A stretch of 64,000 nt of DNA from Gillisia sp. (GCA_024635655.1 JAGXIL010000045.1:1-64000); one strand, 5' to 3'; counted from the stretch's first letter, positions 16,505 to 25,724 are shown. A program made the numbers and translations. The notes: generated from the sequence alone by a model not told the origin.

Positions 16505-18046
16505 ATGAGTCAGAATATAGAAAAACTGAAAGAAAAAGTTGGCCAGGCACATTTGGGTGGTGGTGAAAACAGGATTGCCAAACAACACGAAAAAAAGAAA
16601 TTAACAGCCAGGGAACGGGTTGATTACCTGCTGGACGAAGGATCGTTTGAAGAAATCGGGATTTTAGTCACCCACCGAACTACCGATTTTGGTATGGAAA
16701 AGCAAAAGTTTTACGGAGACGGGGTGGTGACCGGTTATGGGACCATCCATGGCCGACTGGTATATGTTTTTGCGCAGGATTTCACTGTCTTTGGAGGTGC
16801 CTTATCTGAAACTCACGCCGAAAAAATATGCAAAGTGATGGACCACGCCATGAAGGTGGGAGCACCTATTATTGGCCTTAATGATTCCGGCGGTGCCAGG
16901 ATCCAGGAAGGGGTGAGATCACTTGGAGGTTATGCCGATATTTTTTACCGGAATGTTCAGGCATCCGGTGTAATTCCTCAGATCTCAGCCATTATGGGGC
17001 CATGTGCGGGAGGTGCTGTTTATTCCCCGGCCATGACAGATTTTACTTTGATGGTGCAGGATACCAGTTACATGTTCGTAACCGGGCCAAATGTGGTGAA
17101 GACGGTTACTAATGAATCTGTGACTTCGGAAGAATTGGGTGGTGCCAGTACACATTCTACAAAATCGGGAGTTACTCATATAACTTCGGTGAGTGATATT
17201 GCCTGCCTGGAAGAGCTGAAAACCCTGCTGAGTTATCTTCCGCAGAATAATAAGGAAACTACTGAAAAGCTGGATTTCCATCCGGGAGACGAAGTACGGG
17301 AAGTGTTAGATGGAATTGTTCCCGATAGTTCCAATAAGCCTTATGACATGCACACGGTGATCAACGGGATCATTGATAAAGATTCCTTTTTTGAGATCCA
17401 TAAGCATTATGCTGATAATATCATTGTTGGATTTGCACGCCTGGGTGGCAGGAGCATAGGGATTGTTGCCAATCAGCCTATGAGCCTGGCAGGTGTACTG
17501 GATGTGGATTCTTCAAAGAAAGCCGCGAGATTTACACGTTTCTGCGATTGCTTTAATATTCCGCTTTTGGTACTGGTTGATGTTCCGGGGTTTTTACCGG
17601 GAACAGATCAGGAGTGGAATGGGATCATCCTGCACGGTGCTAAACTCTTATACGCCCTAAGTGAGGCAACAGTACCAAGAGTAACCGTTATAACCAGAAA
17701 AGCCTATGGTGGTGCTTATGATGTGATGAATTCCAAACATATTGGAGCCGATCTTAACTTCGCCTGGCCAACTGCCGAAATTGCCGTTATGGGAGCCAAG
17801 GGCGCCAGTGAAATTATCTTCAGAAAAGAAATTCAGGAAGCTCCGGATCCGGAACTGAAATTATCAGAAAAAGAAGCCGAGTATGCAGAAAAATTTGCCA
17901 CCCCTTTTGAAGCTGCCCAACGCGGGTTCATTGATGAGGTGATCATGCCCCGGGAAACACGCAGGAAATTATTAAAGGCTTTTAGTATGCTGGAGAATAA
18001 AACTGTTTTAAGGGCGGATCGGAAACATGGGAATATTCCTCTTTAA
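16505..18046 (+). CDS. Acyl-CoA carboxylase carboxyltransferase subunit (PccB type)
   Basis: A 513-residue carboxyltransferase with both crotonase-like halves. The oxyanion-hole glycine pairs are in SGGARIQEG and [12 protein letters not shown] in the N half, and [12 protein letters not shown] and [10 protein letters not shown] in the C half. Full length and single-polypeptide architecture identify a propionyl-CoA carboxylase beta-type subunit rather than split AccA/AccD. Together with the carrier and biotin carboxylase encoded just upstream it should carboxylate propionyl-CoA (to methylmalonyl-CoA) or a related acyl-CoA in the cytosol. The gene is followed by a heptamer satellite, not a clear hairpin terminator. 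Confidence 0.92.
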   Translation: MSQNIEKLKEKVGQAHLGGGENRIAKQHEKKKLTARERVDYLLDEGSFEEIGILVTHRTTDFGMEKQKFYGDGVVTGYGTIHGRLVYVFAQDFTVFGGALSETHAEKICKVMDHAMKVGAPIIGLNDSGGARIQEGVRSLGGYADIFYRNVQASGVIPQISAIMGPCAGGAVYSPAMTDFTLMVQDTSYMFVTGPNVVKTVTNESVTSEELGGASTHSTKSGVTHITSVSDIACLEELKTLLSYLPQNNKETTEKLDFHPGDEVREVLDGIVPDSSNKPYDMHTVINGIIDKDSFFEIHKHYADNIIVGFARLGGRSIGIVANQPMSLAGVLDVDSSKKAARFTRFCDCFNIPLLVLVDVPGFLPGTDQEWNGIILHGAKLLYALSEATVPRVTVITRKAYGGAYDVMNSKHIGADLNFAWPTAEIAVMGAKGASEIIFRKEIQEAPDPELKLSEKEAEYAEKFATPFEAAQRGFIDEVIMPRETRRKLLKAFSMLENKTVLRADRKHGNIPL

Positions 18047-18051
18047 GGGGC

Positions 18052-18130
18052 GGTTTCAGGTTTCAGGGTTCAAAATTTAAGGTTTAAAGTTTCATGTTTC
18101 ATGTTTCATGTTTCAAATTTCAAATTTGAG
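18052..18130. repeat. Heptamer satellite (GGTTTCA / GTTTCAT)
   Basis: Direct head-to-tail 7-base units: GGTTTCA twice plus a GGGTTCA variant (18052-18072), then GTTTCAT three times and a decayed fourth (18089-18116), trailing into AAATTTC variants. It is intergenic and noncoding in all frames, and resembles the second array at 29.5 kb in unit length and position after a gene. Confidence 0.85.
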
Positions 18131-18245
18131 GTTTATAGGAATCTTAATTTCAGATTTTTGAGAATGAAGTATGGACAATGCTCTTAGTGAAAATTGAACC
18201 GAATATTCTTCCGGAACCTGATGTGAATTAAAATGAATAACAGGA

Positions 18246-19157
18246 ATGAAATTCAATAAAATAGTTTGTGTAGATAAAACTAAATTAAGAGATTGGGCAC
18301 TTGAGGAACTTCAGAAATACAGCGAAGAAAAAATAGAGAATTATATCGATTACCCCGAAAGCGAAGAGGAAGTACTTCAAAGAATAGGGGATGCTGAAGT
18401 TGTTTTTGTCTCCTGGCATACCCCTATTGATGAAAGCATCATAAAGAAATGCCCCTCCTTAAAATATATAGGAATGTGCTGTAGTCTTTATGATGATGAG
18501 TCTGCTAATGTTGCGGTTCAGTTTGCACGGGCGAATGGAATTGTAGTGAAAGGCATTAGGGATTATGGAGATCCCGGGGTTGTGGAATTCATTATTTCAG
18601 AAATGGTGAGGTTGTTTCACGGCCTGGGAGAGCATCAATGGAAAGATATGCCCGTAGAACTTACAGATAAAAAATTCGGGATCATTGGCCTTGGAACCAC
18701 AGGGCAGCTGCTGGCGAAATGTTTACTGCCTTTTGGAATGGATCTTTATTACTACAGCCGAACGAGGAAACCTGAGTGGGAAGAAAAAGGGGTGAAATAC
18801 CTGGGCATGGACGAGCTGCTGCAAACCGTCGATATTCTTTCTTTACACTTGCCCAAAAATGCTTTAACTTTAAATAAAAAAGATTTCAGGAGCTTTGGAA
18901 ATGGAAAAATATTGGTCAATACCTCGCTGGGATTGCCTTTTGAGGAAGAACCTTTTGACAATTGGATTAGTGACACTTCTAATTTTGCAATTTTAGATGG
19001 AGACGGAAAAAAGGAATTGAAGAAGGAGATCCTGAAAAAGCAAAATATTATTACAGCAGATAAAAGCGCAGGTTGGTCTTCTGAAACTCACGAGCGCCTG
19101 TCTCAAAAAGTTATTGAAAATTTCAAATCCTTTATTTTAGATCAAAAGAAGGCTTAA
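18246..19157 (+). CDS. Divergent D-isomer 2-hydroxyacid dehydrogenase-like protein
   Basis: A 303-residue protein with the fold of D-2-hydroxyacid dehydrogenases. The NAD-binding loop GIIGLGTTG (145-153) is intact, and the domain layout is that of the D-3-phosphoglycerate/glycerate dehydrogenase family. The usual catalytic residues are missing: the N-x-x-R-G motif reads NTSLG (Leu228 for Arg), and the expected TPH is A-D-K at 271-273. It therefore probably binds a dinucleotide but uses a different mechanism, or serves another role. It stands between the heptamer array and the YeeE unit. Its upstream spacer lacks the dyad seen at neighbouring units. Confidence 0.8.
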   Translation: MKFNKIVCVDKTKLRDWALEELQKYSEEKIENYIDYPESEEEVLQRIGDAEVVFVSWHTPIDESIIKKCPSLKYIGMCCSLYDDESANVAVQFARANGIVVKGIRDYGDPGVVEFIISEMVRLFHGLGEHQWKDMPVELTDKKFGIIGLGTTGQLLAKCLLPFGMDLYYYSRTRKPEWEEKGVKYLGMDELLQTVDILSLHLPKNALTLNKKDFRSFGNGKILVNTSLGLPFEEEPFDNWISDTSNFAILDGDGKKELKKEILKKQNIITADKSAGWSSETHERLSQKVIENFKSFILDQKKA

Positions 19158-19191
19158 GGATCAAATTCGCCAAAAGGATTTTGGATCTAAG

Positions 19192-19235
19192 GTAACAATG
19201 GTTACGCAGGCATTAAATTAATTTGTATTTCTTTG
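19192..19235 (+). promoter_or_regulatory. Crp/Fnr-type operator and -7 box before the YeeE/YedE pair
   Basis: The dyad GTAACA-AT-GGTTAC (19192-19205) has one mismatch to the two perfect copies. It is again followed after exactly 23 bases by a -7-like octamer TTTCTTTG (19228-19235), one base off TAnnTTTG. The ATG of the downstream gene follows about 14 bases after the predicted transcription start, as in the tauE unit. Confidence 0.7.
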
Positions 19236-19253
19236 CAGCCAAAATAAAATCAA

Positions 19254-19811
19254 ATGGAATATTTCTCACAACCCTGGCCCTGGTATATTGCCGGGCCACT
19301 AATCGCCCTCGTCATGTTCCTGCTTATATACATGGGCAGGCAATTTGGAATGTCTTCCAATCTAAGGACCATATGTACCATGTGCGGAGCCGGTAAAACC
19401 GCGGGTTTTTTTGATTTTGACTGGAAATCCCAAAGATGGAATTTAGTGGTGGTCGTGGGTGCCGTCATTGGCGGATTTATAGGGGCATTTCTACTAACCA
19501 ACGACCCTGCAGTTGACATTAATCCTGAAACAATTTCTACATTGAACGAACTTGGTTTTTCTAGTGCGGGAGATGCTTATTTGCCAGCTGAGTTGTTTAG
19601 TATTGATGCTCTTACTGAGATAAAATCCTTGACTATTTTAATAATTGGGGGGATTCTTATAGGTTTTGGTGCGCGGTATGCCGGCGGGTGTACCTCAGGC
19701 CATGCTATTTCAGGATTGAGCAATTTACAATTGCCTTCTCTTATAGCGGTTATAGGGTTTTTTATAGGCGGCTTGTTTATGATCCACGTTTTATTTCCGA
19801 TAATATTTTAG
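19254..19811 (+). CDS. YeeE/YedE family sulfur transporter, first half
   Basis: A 185-residue membrane protein with about four to five transmembrane segments and the YeeE/YedE signature RYAGGCTSGHAISG around Cys146. In the thiosulfate transporter TsuA, conserved membrane cysteines of this kind contact the substrate. An additional CTMC (41-44) is notable. Flavobacteria often split the transporter into two half-size genes, as here: the second half starts 4 bases after this stop. The preceding Crp/Fnr-type operator links it to the persulfide dioxygenase and TauE units. Substrate (thiosulfate, persulfide or related sulfane sulfur) is inferred. Confidence 0.88.
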   Translation: MEYFSQPWPWYIAGPLIALVMFLLIYMGRQFGMSSNLRTICTMCGAGKTAGFFDFDWKSQRWNLVVVVGAVIGGFIGAFLLTNDPAVDINPETISTLNELGFSSAGDAYLPAELFSIDALTEIKSLTILIIGGILIGFGARYAGGCTSGHAISGLSNLQLPSLIAVIGFFIGGLFMIHVLFPIIF

Positions 19812-19815
19812 CAAT

Positions 19816-20229
19816 ATGAGAACAGCAGGTTATTTGTTTATAGGAATTTTTTTCGGGATAGTGATGTATAAATCTGAAGCGGCATCCTGGTTCAGGATCT
19901 ATGAGATGTTTCAGTTCGATTCTTTCCATATGTATGGGATCATAGGGTCAGCACTTCTTTTGGGAATTACAGGAGTTTGGTTGATCAAGAAAAAGAAATT
20001 AAGATCCTTTTCGGGAGAGCCTATTAGCTTCCAGCCAAAAGAAAAAGGATTTTCCCGGTACATGTATGGTGGAATATTATTTGGATTAGGATGGGCTTTG
20101 GCGGGATCCTGTCCCGGACCCATTTACACCTTGATCGGTGCAGGTTATGTTTCGATACTTGTAGTACTAATAGGGGCTTTGCTTGGAACTTTTTTATATG
20201 GTAAGCTTAAAAATAGGCTTCCTCATTAA
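19816..20229 (+). CDS. YeeE/YedE (DUF6691-type) transporter, second half
   Basis: A 137-residue membrane protein with about four transmembrane segments and the second signature of the YeeE fold, WALAGSCPGPIYTLIGAG with Cys99 at its centre. It is immediately downstream of the first half with a 4-base gap, so equimolar production and a two-subunit pore are likely. It converges with the glycosidase gene, whose stop lies only 4 bases away on the other strand; I see no hairpin in that gap. Confidence 0.87.
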   Translation: MRTAGYLFIGIFFGIVMYKSEAASWFRIYEMFQFDSFHMYGIIGSALLLGITGVWLIKKKKLRSFSGEPISFQPKEKGFSRYMYGGILFGLGWALAGSCPGPIYTLIGAGYVSILVVLIGALLGTFLYGKLKNRLPH

Positions 20230-20233
20230 TATG

Positions 20234-21388
20234 TTATTTGGCGAGTAAAAAATCCGGCCGATTTTGGAGATCCATAAATTGAAGGCATTTTGAAACGGCT
20301 TCAATTGATGGTTGATGAGCAACACGGTTTTTATCCTGATCCAGATCCCAGATTCCGCAATTGCTATAACTGGAGAGGTTATCCCAGTCTGGCCTGTCAA
20401 TAACAGGGTATATACAAATTCCCCTAAGATCAATACCCAAAAAAAGAGCTCTGTTACATTCCAGGGTGATCTCCTCCAGCCATTGCGCGCGTAGATCTCC
20501 GAAATGACCTGTTTCGCTAAGTATAAGGGGCTTGTTATACCGGTAGTATATTTTAAGAAGAAGACATGATAAAGGTGTAAGTTTTCTATCTACCGGGGGC
20601 CAGGGGAGTGTTTGGTCCAGGTGGTCCCATTGATTGTTAAAATAATAGTTCACACCTACCATATCAAAAAGATCCGGGGACCCATCCAGTTCCGGACATA
20701 ATCTTCCTGCAATAATATCTAGGGCCTGATACTGATAGTTATTAAGTTCTTCAATTTTTTCCTGTGCTACGTTATCATGGGCGGGGTGTACTTTTACCAG
20801 GGGCTCTACAATAAGTATGGTACAATGCTTATCGCATTGTTTTAGAACCTTTATTCCCTCAATAGCTGCCTTACAGAGGTGATACTTCATGTCAAAACCA
20901 CTATTGATGGCAAATGGAACCGTTCCACGCATTTCCCCCGAATGCCATGACAAAAAGCTTATCTCATTGATAGGGACCACTATCAATGGCTGGGTAGCCT
21001 TTTTTTTATAAAACAAAGCAAAAGACCTGCATAAAGATTTGAAACGATTGCAGAATTGAGGATGAGTTGGAAACAAACCATCGGGATACCCAAAATGGCA
21101 TAAATCCCAAATGATCTGGATATCCAATTTCTCTGCTGCTTCTATACGGGTACGCAGAGAACTAAAATCGAAAACATTGGGAATTGTTTCTACTTTGCTC
21201 CAGCAAATGCCTTCCCTAACTACTTTTATTCCAAGAGAGACCAATAGCTTGTAATCCTCTTCAGCGCGTATTTCGTGCTGGGTTTCATCCAAAAGATTTA
21301 TTCTTAATCCTGAGCGGTTGATGTGATCAGCACATTCAAATCCGCCCATAAAAAAACTTTTAAACCTTTTGAATTCCTGTTTTTTCAT
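20234..21388 (-). CDS. Clan-A (GH1-like) glycosidase-related protein
   Basis: A 384-residue TIM-barrel protein resembling family 1 and other clan GH-A enzymes. The two catalytic glutamates are in the expected places: acid/base Glu142 after Asn141 (VPINEISF) and nucleophile Glu292 (LILSETGHFG). It lacks a signal peptide, so it acts in the cytosol, which is unusual for a degradative glycosidase. It overlaps the UDP-galactopyranose mutase gene by 29 bases and ends the glycosyltransferase operon, so it more likely trims or remodels an intracellular glycan or glycolipid precursor than digests a polysaccharide. The exact family cannot be fixed by eye. Confidence 0.75.
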   Translation of the reverse strand: MKKQEFKRFKSFFMGGFECADHINRSGLRINLLDETQHEIRAEEDYKLLVSLGIKVVREGICWSKVETIPNVFDFSSLRTRIEAAEKLDIQIIWDLCHFGYPDGLFPTHPQFCNRFKSLCRSFALFYKKKATQPLIVVPINEISFLSWHSGEMRGTVPFAINSGFDMKYHLCKAAIEGIKVLKQCDKHCTILIVEPLVKVHPAHDNVAQEKIEELNNYQYQALDIIAGRLCPELDGSPDLFDMVGVNYYFNNQWDHLDQTLPWPPVDRKLTPLSCLLLKIYYRYNKPLILSETGHFGDLRAQWLEEITLECNRALFLGIDLRGICIYPVIDRPDWDNLSSYSNCGIWDLDQDKNRVAHQPSIEAVSKCLQFMDLQNRPDFLLAK

Positions 21389-22520
21389 ACCTCGTGATTC
21401 TTTTACGTTTTGGTTTGCCTTCTAAAGATTTAAACAGATCCAGTGCATTTTTAAATGCCTGATCCATATTAAAATATTTATAATTGGCCAGCCTGCCCAC
21501 AAAATAGATGTCTACCAGGGCTTCAGCCTCTTCTTTATATTTGTTGTAGATAGCCCTGTTCTTTTCATTAGGCACCGGGTAGTAAGGTTCACCTGTGTCT
21601 ACAGTATATTCTTTGACAATGGTGGTTTTATCGGCTTTTTGATCGCCAAAATGTTTATACTCAATGATCCTGGTAAAATCTACCTCCATGCCGGGATAAT
21701 TTACCACAGAATTTTCCTGATAGAAATCTTTGTCAACGGTTTCTGATACAAAATTGATAGAGCGGTATTCTAGTTTTTCTTCCAGGCTGTATTTAAATTC
21801 AAAAAAACGATCTATAGGGCCGGTGTAAAAAAGCTTTTCATAGCCATTGATCTTATCCTTTACGTCAAAATAATCAGTATTTAATTCCACGTGAATATTG
21901 GGGTGGGAGAGGATGTTTTCAAATATCTTTGTATATCCTCCTTTTGGCAGCGCCTGGTATTTATCTGAAAAATAGCGATCGTCAAAATTTGTGCGTACAG
22001 GAATCCGGTTTAAAACAGAAGCATCGAGTTCTTCAGGGAATTTATCCCATTGTTTTTTGGTGTAGTGCCGGAACATCTTTTCATAAAGCACGGGTCCGAC
22101 CTTATCCAGAACTGCTTCTTTCCCGTTTTGCGGGTCTTCAATTGCAGAACGGTTCTTCTCCAACCAATCTTTCATTTCCTGTTGCGTGGAAAGATCAAGA
22201 TCAAAAATTTTATTTACCGTGGTAATGTTTACAGGAATAGGTACCAACTGGCCATCTACCTTTGCAATTACCTTGTGCTCCCAATCGTACCAATCTCCAA
22301 ATCTATTTACATATTTCCATACATCTTCCTCCTGGGTATGAAATAAATGTGCTCCATATTTAGAGACCAGTATTCCATTATCATCTACAAAATCAAAGCA
22401 GTTACCTCCTATATGATTCCGTTTTTCAAGAATGAGGACTTTTTTGCCAATACTGGCATATCTCTCAGCTAATACTGCTCCCGATATTCCTGCACCAATA
22501 ATTAAAATATCTGTCTTCAT
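21360..22520 (-). CDS. glf: UDP-galactopyranose mutase
   Basis: A 386-residue flavoenzyme converting UDP-galactopyranose to UDP-galactofuranose. The FAD-binding motif LIIGAGISGAVLAERYA opens the protein, followed by EKRNHIGGNCFD and the conserved YGAHLFHT segment. The C-terminal YPVPNEKN and GRLANYKYFNMDQAF blocks, which line the sugar-nucleotide site, are intact. Length is typical. It is sandwiched by overlaps in one operon with a glycosyltransferase and a GH-A protein. Galactofuranose incorporation into a surface glycan or glycolipid is the obvious pathway, although no polysaccharide export genes are nearby. Confidence 0.95.
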   Translation of the reverse strand: MKTDILIIGAGISGAVLAERYASIGKKVLILEKRNHIGGNCFDFVDDNGILVSKYGAHLFHTQEEDVWKYVNRFGDWYDWEHKVIAKVDGQLVPIPVNITTVNKIFDLDLSTQQEMKDWLEKNRSAIEDPQNGKEAVLDKVGPVLYEKMFRHYTKKQWDKFPEELDASVLNRIPVRTNFDDRYFSDKYQALPKGGYTKIFENILSHPNIHVELNTDYFDVKDKINGYEKLFYTGPIDRFFEFKYSLEEKLEYRSINFVSETVDKDFYQENSVVNYPGMEVDFTRIIEYKHFGDQKADKTTIVKEYTVDTGEPYYPVPNEKNRAIYNKYKEEAEALVDIYFVGRLANYKYFNMDQAFKNALDLFKSLEGKPKRKRITRYEKTGIQKV

Positions 22521-23656
22521 ACGGAAACGCTTTGAATGTTCTTAAGCATTTCTGATGCGGTCACGTCCCACGAAGTTCTCTGGAGTATCTTCTCATAAGC
22601 TTGCTCATTATTGCCCTGGTCTACCCGCCATAACTGTTCTATAGTTTGTGCAAATTCTTCAGCATTGTCAACAATGGAAATACAGTGATTGTAATCCCGC
22701 TCAACATCTTTGATGGCTGTGGAAACTATGGGCTTCCCCGCAGCCATATATTCTAAAGTTTTGGTTGGGCTAATATATTTGGTGGAATCATTTAAAGCAA
22801 AAGGCATCATGGCAATGTCAATGGCTTGTAGATAATTTGGCAACACTTTGTAATCTTTCATCCCCAGGTAATGAATGTTTTTCTCCCGTGGCAGATCTTC
22901 CTCTCCTATTTTGGCCAACGGACCTATCATTACAAAAGCCATTTCCGGTTTTAATTTTGCGGTTTTTTGTAAAAGATCCAAATCGATCCTTTCATCAATA
23001 ACTCCTAAATATCCTATGATCGGTTTTTGGAGATTCTTCATGTCTTCAGGGATACTAATATGTTCTTTGGCTTTTTCAAAATGGCCCCGGTCAACTGAAC
23101 TTGGGAAGCAGTAGACGTTCTTGTGATTTTTCATCTTTGCTTCATAAAGGGATTTACCGCCAGTGAAAACCAGATGAGCCTCGGAGAGCAAGAATTTTTC
23201 CTGAGTGATCAATTCCTGGGGTGCACCTTTAAAAAGGGACAACTCATCCATACAGTCATATATAACAGTTTCAAAGTCAAATTCGGTGATCAGGGGGCTA
23301 AAGGAAGGAGAATAGAACCACCCTATCTCGATCCTGCTGTCTTTTAAGAGGGGTCTCAAAACATCTTTAATATCTGCAATACTTTTTACTTTTGGTTTTA
23401 AAACGTGCAGGTTATTGTTTATTATTTCCAGATTAAATTCATTTTCTTCTTCAGGTTCAAAAGGAATTGGCTCCTCAATAAATAAGACTTTAAAGTTTTT
23501 TGCCATTCTGCTTATTAAGTGCTGTGGTCTTTGGTACACAAAGCCCCACCTTAAATGGCAAAACACCACCATATTATACCCCGATCCGGATTGCGTACTT
23601 ATACGCGAATTTTTTCTTCTTGAATTTTTGGTTAAATCAACTGTTTTCTTTTCCAT
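22517..23656 (-). CDS. Glycosyltransferase (GT-B, GT4-like)
   Basis: A 379-residue GT-B fold glycosyltransferase. The N-terminal domain has the HLRWGFVYQRPQHLISRMA segment seen in transferases of glf-linked clusters, and the C-terminal half has IGYLGVIDERIDLDLL and the nucleotide-sugar motif around SPTKTLEYMAAGKPIVST. I chose the ATG giving MEKKTVDLTK; a longer frame adds 15 residues rich in Cys and Arg without family support. Its stop overlaps the glf start by 4 bases. With Glf next to it, a galactofuranosyl donor is plausible, but specificity cannot be read directly. Confidence 0.85.
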   Translation of the reverse strand: MEKKTVDLTKNSRRKNSRISTQSGSGYNMVVFCHLRWGFVYQRPQHLISRMAKNFKVLFIEEPIPFEPEEENEFNLEIINNNLHVLKPKVKSIADIKDVLRPLLKDSRIEIGWFYSPSFSPLITEFDFETVIYDCMDELSLFKGAPQELITQEKFLLSEAHLVFTGGKSLYEAKMKNHKNVYCFPSSVDRGHFEKAKEHISIPEDMKNLQKPIIGYLGVIDERIDLDLLQKTAKLKPEMAFVMIGPLAKIGEEDLPREKNIHYLGMKDYKVLPNYLQAIDIAMMPFALNDSTKYISPTKTLEYMAAGKPIVSTAIKDVERDYNHCISIVDNAEEFAQTIEQLWRVDQGNNEQAYEKILQRTSWDVTASEMLKNIQSVSV

Positions 23657-23922
23657 AGATATTTTTCGTTTTAAGCATACGATTCCCCGGCAAACAAACA
23701 CAAGTTTGTTACCCGTAGTTAATAGGTAATTAATCGAATTAGAAATTTAGTTTAGGGGAACATTTCAAGAGAAAATAAAGGAATTCTCCTGGAATCTTTT
23801 TTAAAAGTATTACCTGTTGGTGCCACAGCAAAACGTATTAAGAAAGAATTAAGCTACTTTTTAAAAATTATTAACGAGGGAGGATTTTTTCTAATGATTA
23901 TGGAAATGATGGGAAAACCGGA

Positions 23923-24555
23923 TTATTCAGGTAGTTCTGTATCGGTAAGATTATAGGTAGGGAGAGAGATCTTATATTTTACCACTACCAGCCTTATGCT
24001 TATCACGATGAGCGAAGTCACTATATAAATAATATCCTGATTAAGTCCTACAGACATAAGTAAAATAAAGGCTAAACCTCCCGTAATAGAGGCTGTGGCA
24101 TAGATCTCTCTTCTAAAAATTACTGGGATCTCATTACATAATATATCCCTTATTACCCCTCCAAAAGTTCCTGTCATCGCCCCTAAAGCGATGCACACAA
24201 TGGGGTCGAGGTTATTTTGAAGTCCGGCTTCAACCCCAGTGATTGTAAACACTCCTAATCCGATGGTGTCAAATAGAAAAAGTGAGGTCTTTAAGTAATA
24301 GATCTTGTTTCTGAAAATAATGGCCAAAATGGATACCACACCTATGAGGTAAATATATAAGGTATTTTCCATCCACATCACCGGGGTATTACCAATTAAC
24401 ACATCCCTTAAAGTACCACCTCCTACAGCGGTGACAAAAGCTATTATAAATATTCCGAACAGGTCCAGCTTTCGGTTCATAGCTGCCAGGGCACCGGAAA
24501 TAGCGAAAGCCATAGTTCCTAAAAGGTCCAGGATATTGAATAGCGTGTAATCCAT
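23923..24555 (-). CDS. Trimeric intracellular cation (TRIC) channel family protein
   Basis: A 210-residue membrane protein (YicG/UPF0126 type) with seven predicted transmembrane segments formed by two three-helix repeats. The conserved loops AVGGGTLRDVL and TGTFGGVIRDIL, each with the invariant Gly-Gly and Arg-Asp, lie at matching positions in the two repeats. Prokaryotic TRIC proteins form homotrimeric potassium-selective channels. The gene is divergent from trxB, with about 165 bp between the starts. The 221-bp spacer downstream of it, toward the glycosyltransferase gene, holds no recognisable element. Confidence 0.9.
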   Translation of the reverse strand: MDYTLFNILDLLGTMAFAISGALAAMNRKLDLFGIFIIAFVTAVGGGTLRDVLIGNTPVMWMENTLYIYLIGVVSILAIIFRNKIYYLKTSLFLFDTIGLGVFTITGVEAGLQNNLDPIVCIALGAMTGTFGGVIRDILCNEIPVIFRREIYATASITGGLAFILLMSVGLNQDIIYIVTSLIVISIRLVVVKYKISLPTYNLTDTELPE

Positions 24556-24694
24556 ATTGTTTGCAAATGTACTTTTAAAGTAGGAATATTAGGTGCTGCC
24601 TTGAAAATTCAAAAAAAATATAATAAATTATTACTCCCATATTGGGATGATCAAATCTTAGGTCAATTTGGCTTCAGGTTTTGTTGAAAGTCAC

Positions 24695-24702
24695 TACTTT
24701 TG
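24695..24702 (+). promoter_or_regulatory. -7 promoter box of trxB
   Basis: TACTTTTG fits TAnnTTTG and lies 20 bases before the trxB start codon, leaving a very short leader. A TTTG at 24667-24670 could be the -33 element, with a spacer slightly longer than usual. Confidence 0.55.
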
Positions 24703-24722
24703 TAGTCATAAATTTTATACCA

Positions 24723-25703
24723 ATGACCGAAACTATAGAAAGAATAAAATGCCTCATCATAGGTTCAGGACCTGCGGGTTATACTGCTGCAATTTATGCT
24801 GCCCGTGCAGACATGCATCCTGTAATGTATACGGGAATGGAACCCGGAGGACAATTGACAACTACTACTGAAGTTGACAATTTTCCCGGATATCCTGATG
24901 GTATAGACGGCCCTTCCATGATGGTGGACCTTCAAAAACAAGCGGAAAGATTTGGCACGAAGGTGAGAATTGGAATGGTTACTGAAGTCCAGTTGAGCAA
25001 TGAAGCCGGAGGAATACATAAAGCACAAATTGATAACTCTAACTGGGTAGAAGCAGAGTCTATAATAATTTCTACAGGAGCAACTGCAAAATATCTGGGC
25101 TTACCCAGCGAACAAAAGCTAAGAGGCGGAGGAGTTTCTGCCTGTGCAGTTTGTGATGGTTTTTTCTATAAAAATCAGGATGTAGCCATAGTTGGTGGGG
25201 GAGATACAGCGGCTGAAGAAGCAACTTACCTGGCAAATATTTGCAAAAAAGTAACTATGCTAGTGAGGGGTGATGAGATGAGGGCTTCCAAGGCTATGCA
25301 GCACCGGGTGACCAGCACAAAGAATATTGACCTTCGATACAATACAGAAGTTGATGAAGTACTGGGGGAACAGGTTGTGGAAGGACTTCGAATGATCAAC
25401 AGGAAGACCGGTGAAAATGAGACTATTGAAATAACAGGATTATTTATAGCTATAGGCCATAAGCCCAATACTGAAATTTTTAAAGGCCAGCTGGATATGG
25501 ATGAAATGGGCTACCTGATCACCAAAGGGAAATCTACCAAAACTAACCTTCCCGGGGTTTTTGCCTCAGGAGATGTGCAGGATAAAGAATACCGCCAGGC
25601 AATTACGGCAGCAGGAACAGGCTGTATGGCCGCCCTGGATGCTGAAAGATATTTAAGTACTGTTGAAAAGACAGAAGAAAAGGAAGAGATTACGGCTCGT
25701 TAA
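24723..25703 (+). CDS. trxB: Thioredoxin-disulfide reductase
   Basis: A 326-residue low-molecular-weight thioredoxin reductase. It has the FAD-binding GSGPAGYTAAIYAARA motif, the MEPGGQLTTT block, the redox-active pair CAVC (Cys141, Cys144), the NADPH-binding GGGDTAAEEA motif and the C-terminal FASGDVQDKEYRQAITAAGTG FAD segment. I start at MTETIERIK; an upstream ATG would place 14 residues over the -7 box. The enzyme reduces thioredoxin with NADPH in the cytosol. It is monocistronic and followed by a hairpin terminator. No OxyR-type site was identified in its promoter. Confidence 0.95.
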   Translation: MTETIERIKCLIIGSGPAGYTAAIYAARADMHPVMYTGMEPGGQLTTTTEVDNFPGYPDGIDGPSMMVDLQKQAERFGTKVRIGMVTEVQLSNEAGGIHKAQIDNSNWVEAESIIISTGATAKYLGLPSEQKLRGGGVSACAVCDGFFYKNQDVAIVGGGDTAAEEATYLANICKKVTMLVRGDEMRASKAMQHRVTSTKNIDLRYNTEVDEVLGEQVVEGLRMINRKTGENETIEITGLFIAIGHKPNTEIFKGQLDMDEMGYLITKGKSTKTNLPGVFASGDVQDKEYRQAITAAGTGCMAALDAERYLSTVEKTEEKEEITAR

Positions 25704-25724
25704 TACTGCCGACATTACAAAATG

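Noticed and set aside
18052-18130. CRISPR-like repeat array
   Set aside because: The units are 7 bases and adjacent without spacers, and no cas gene is near, so it is a simple satellite.
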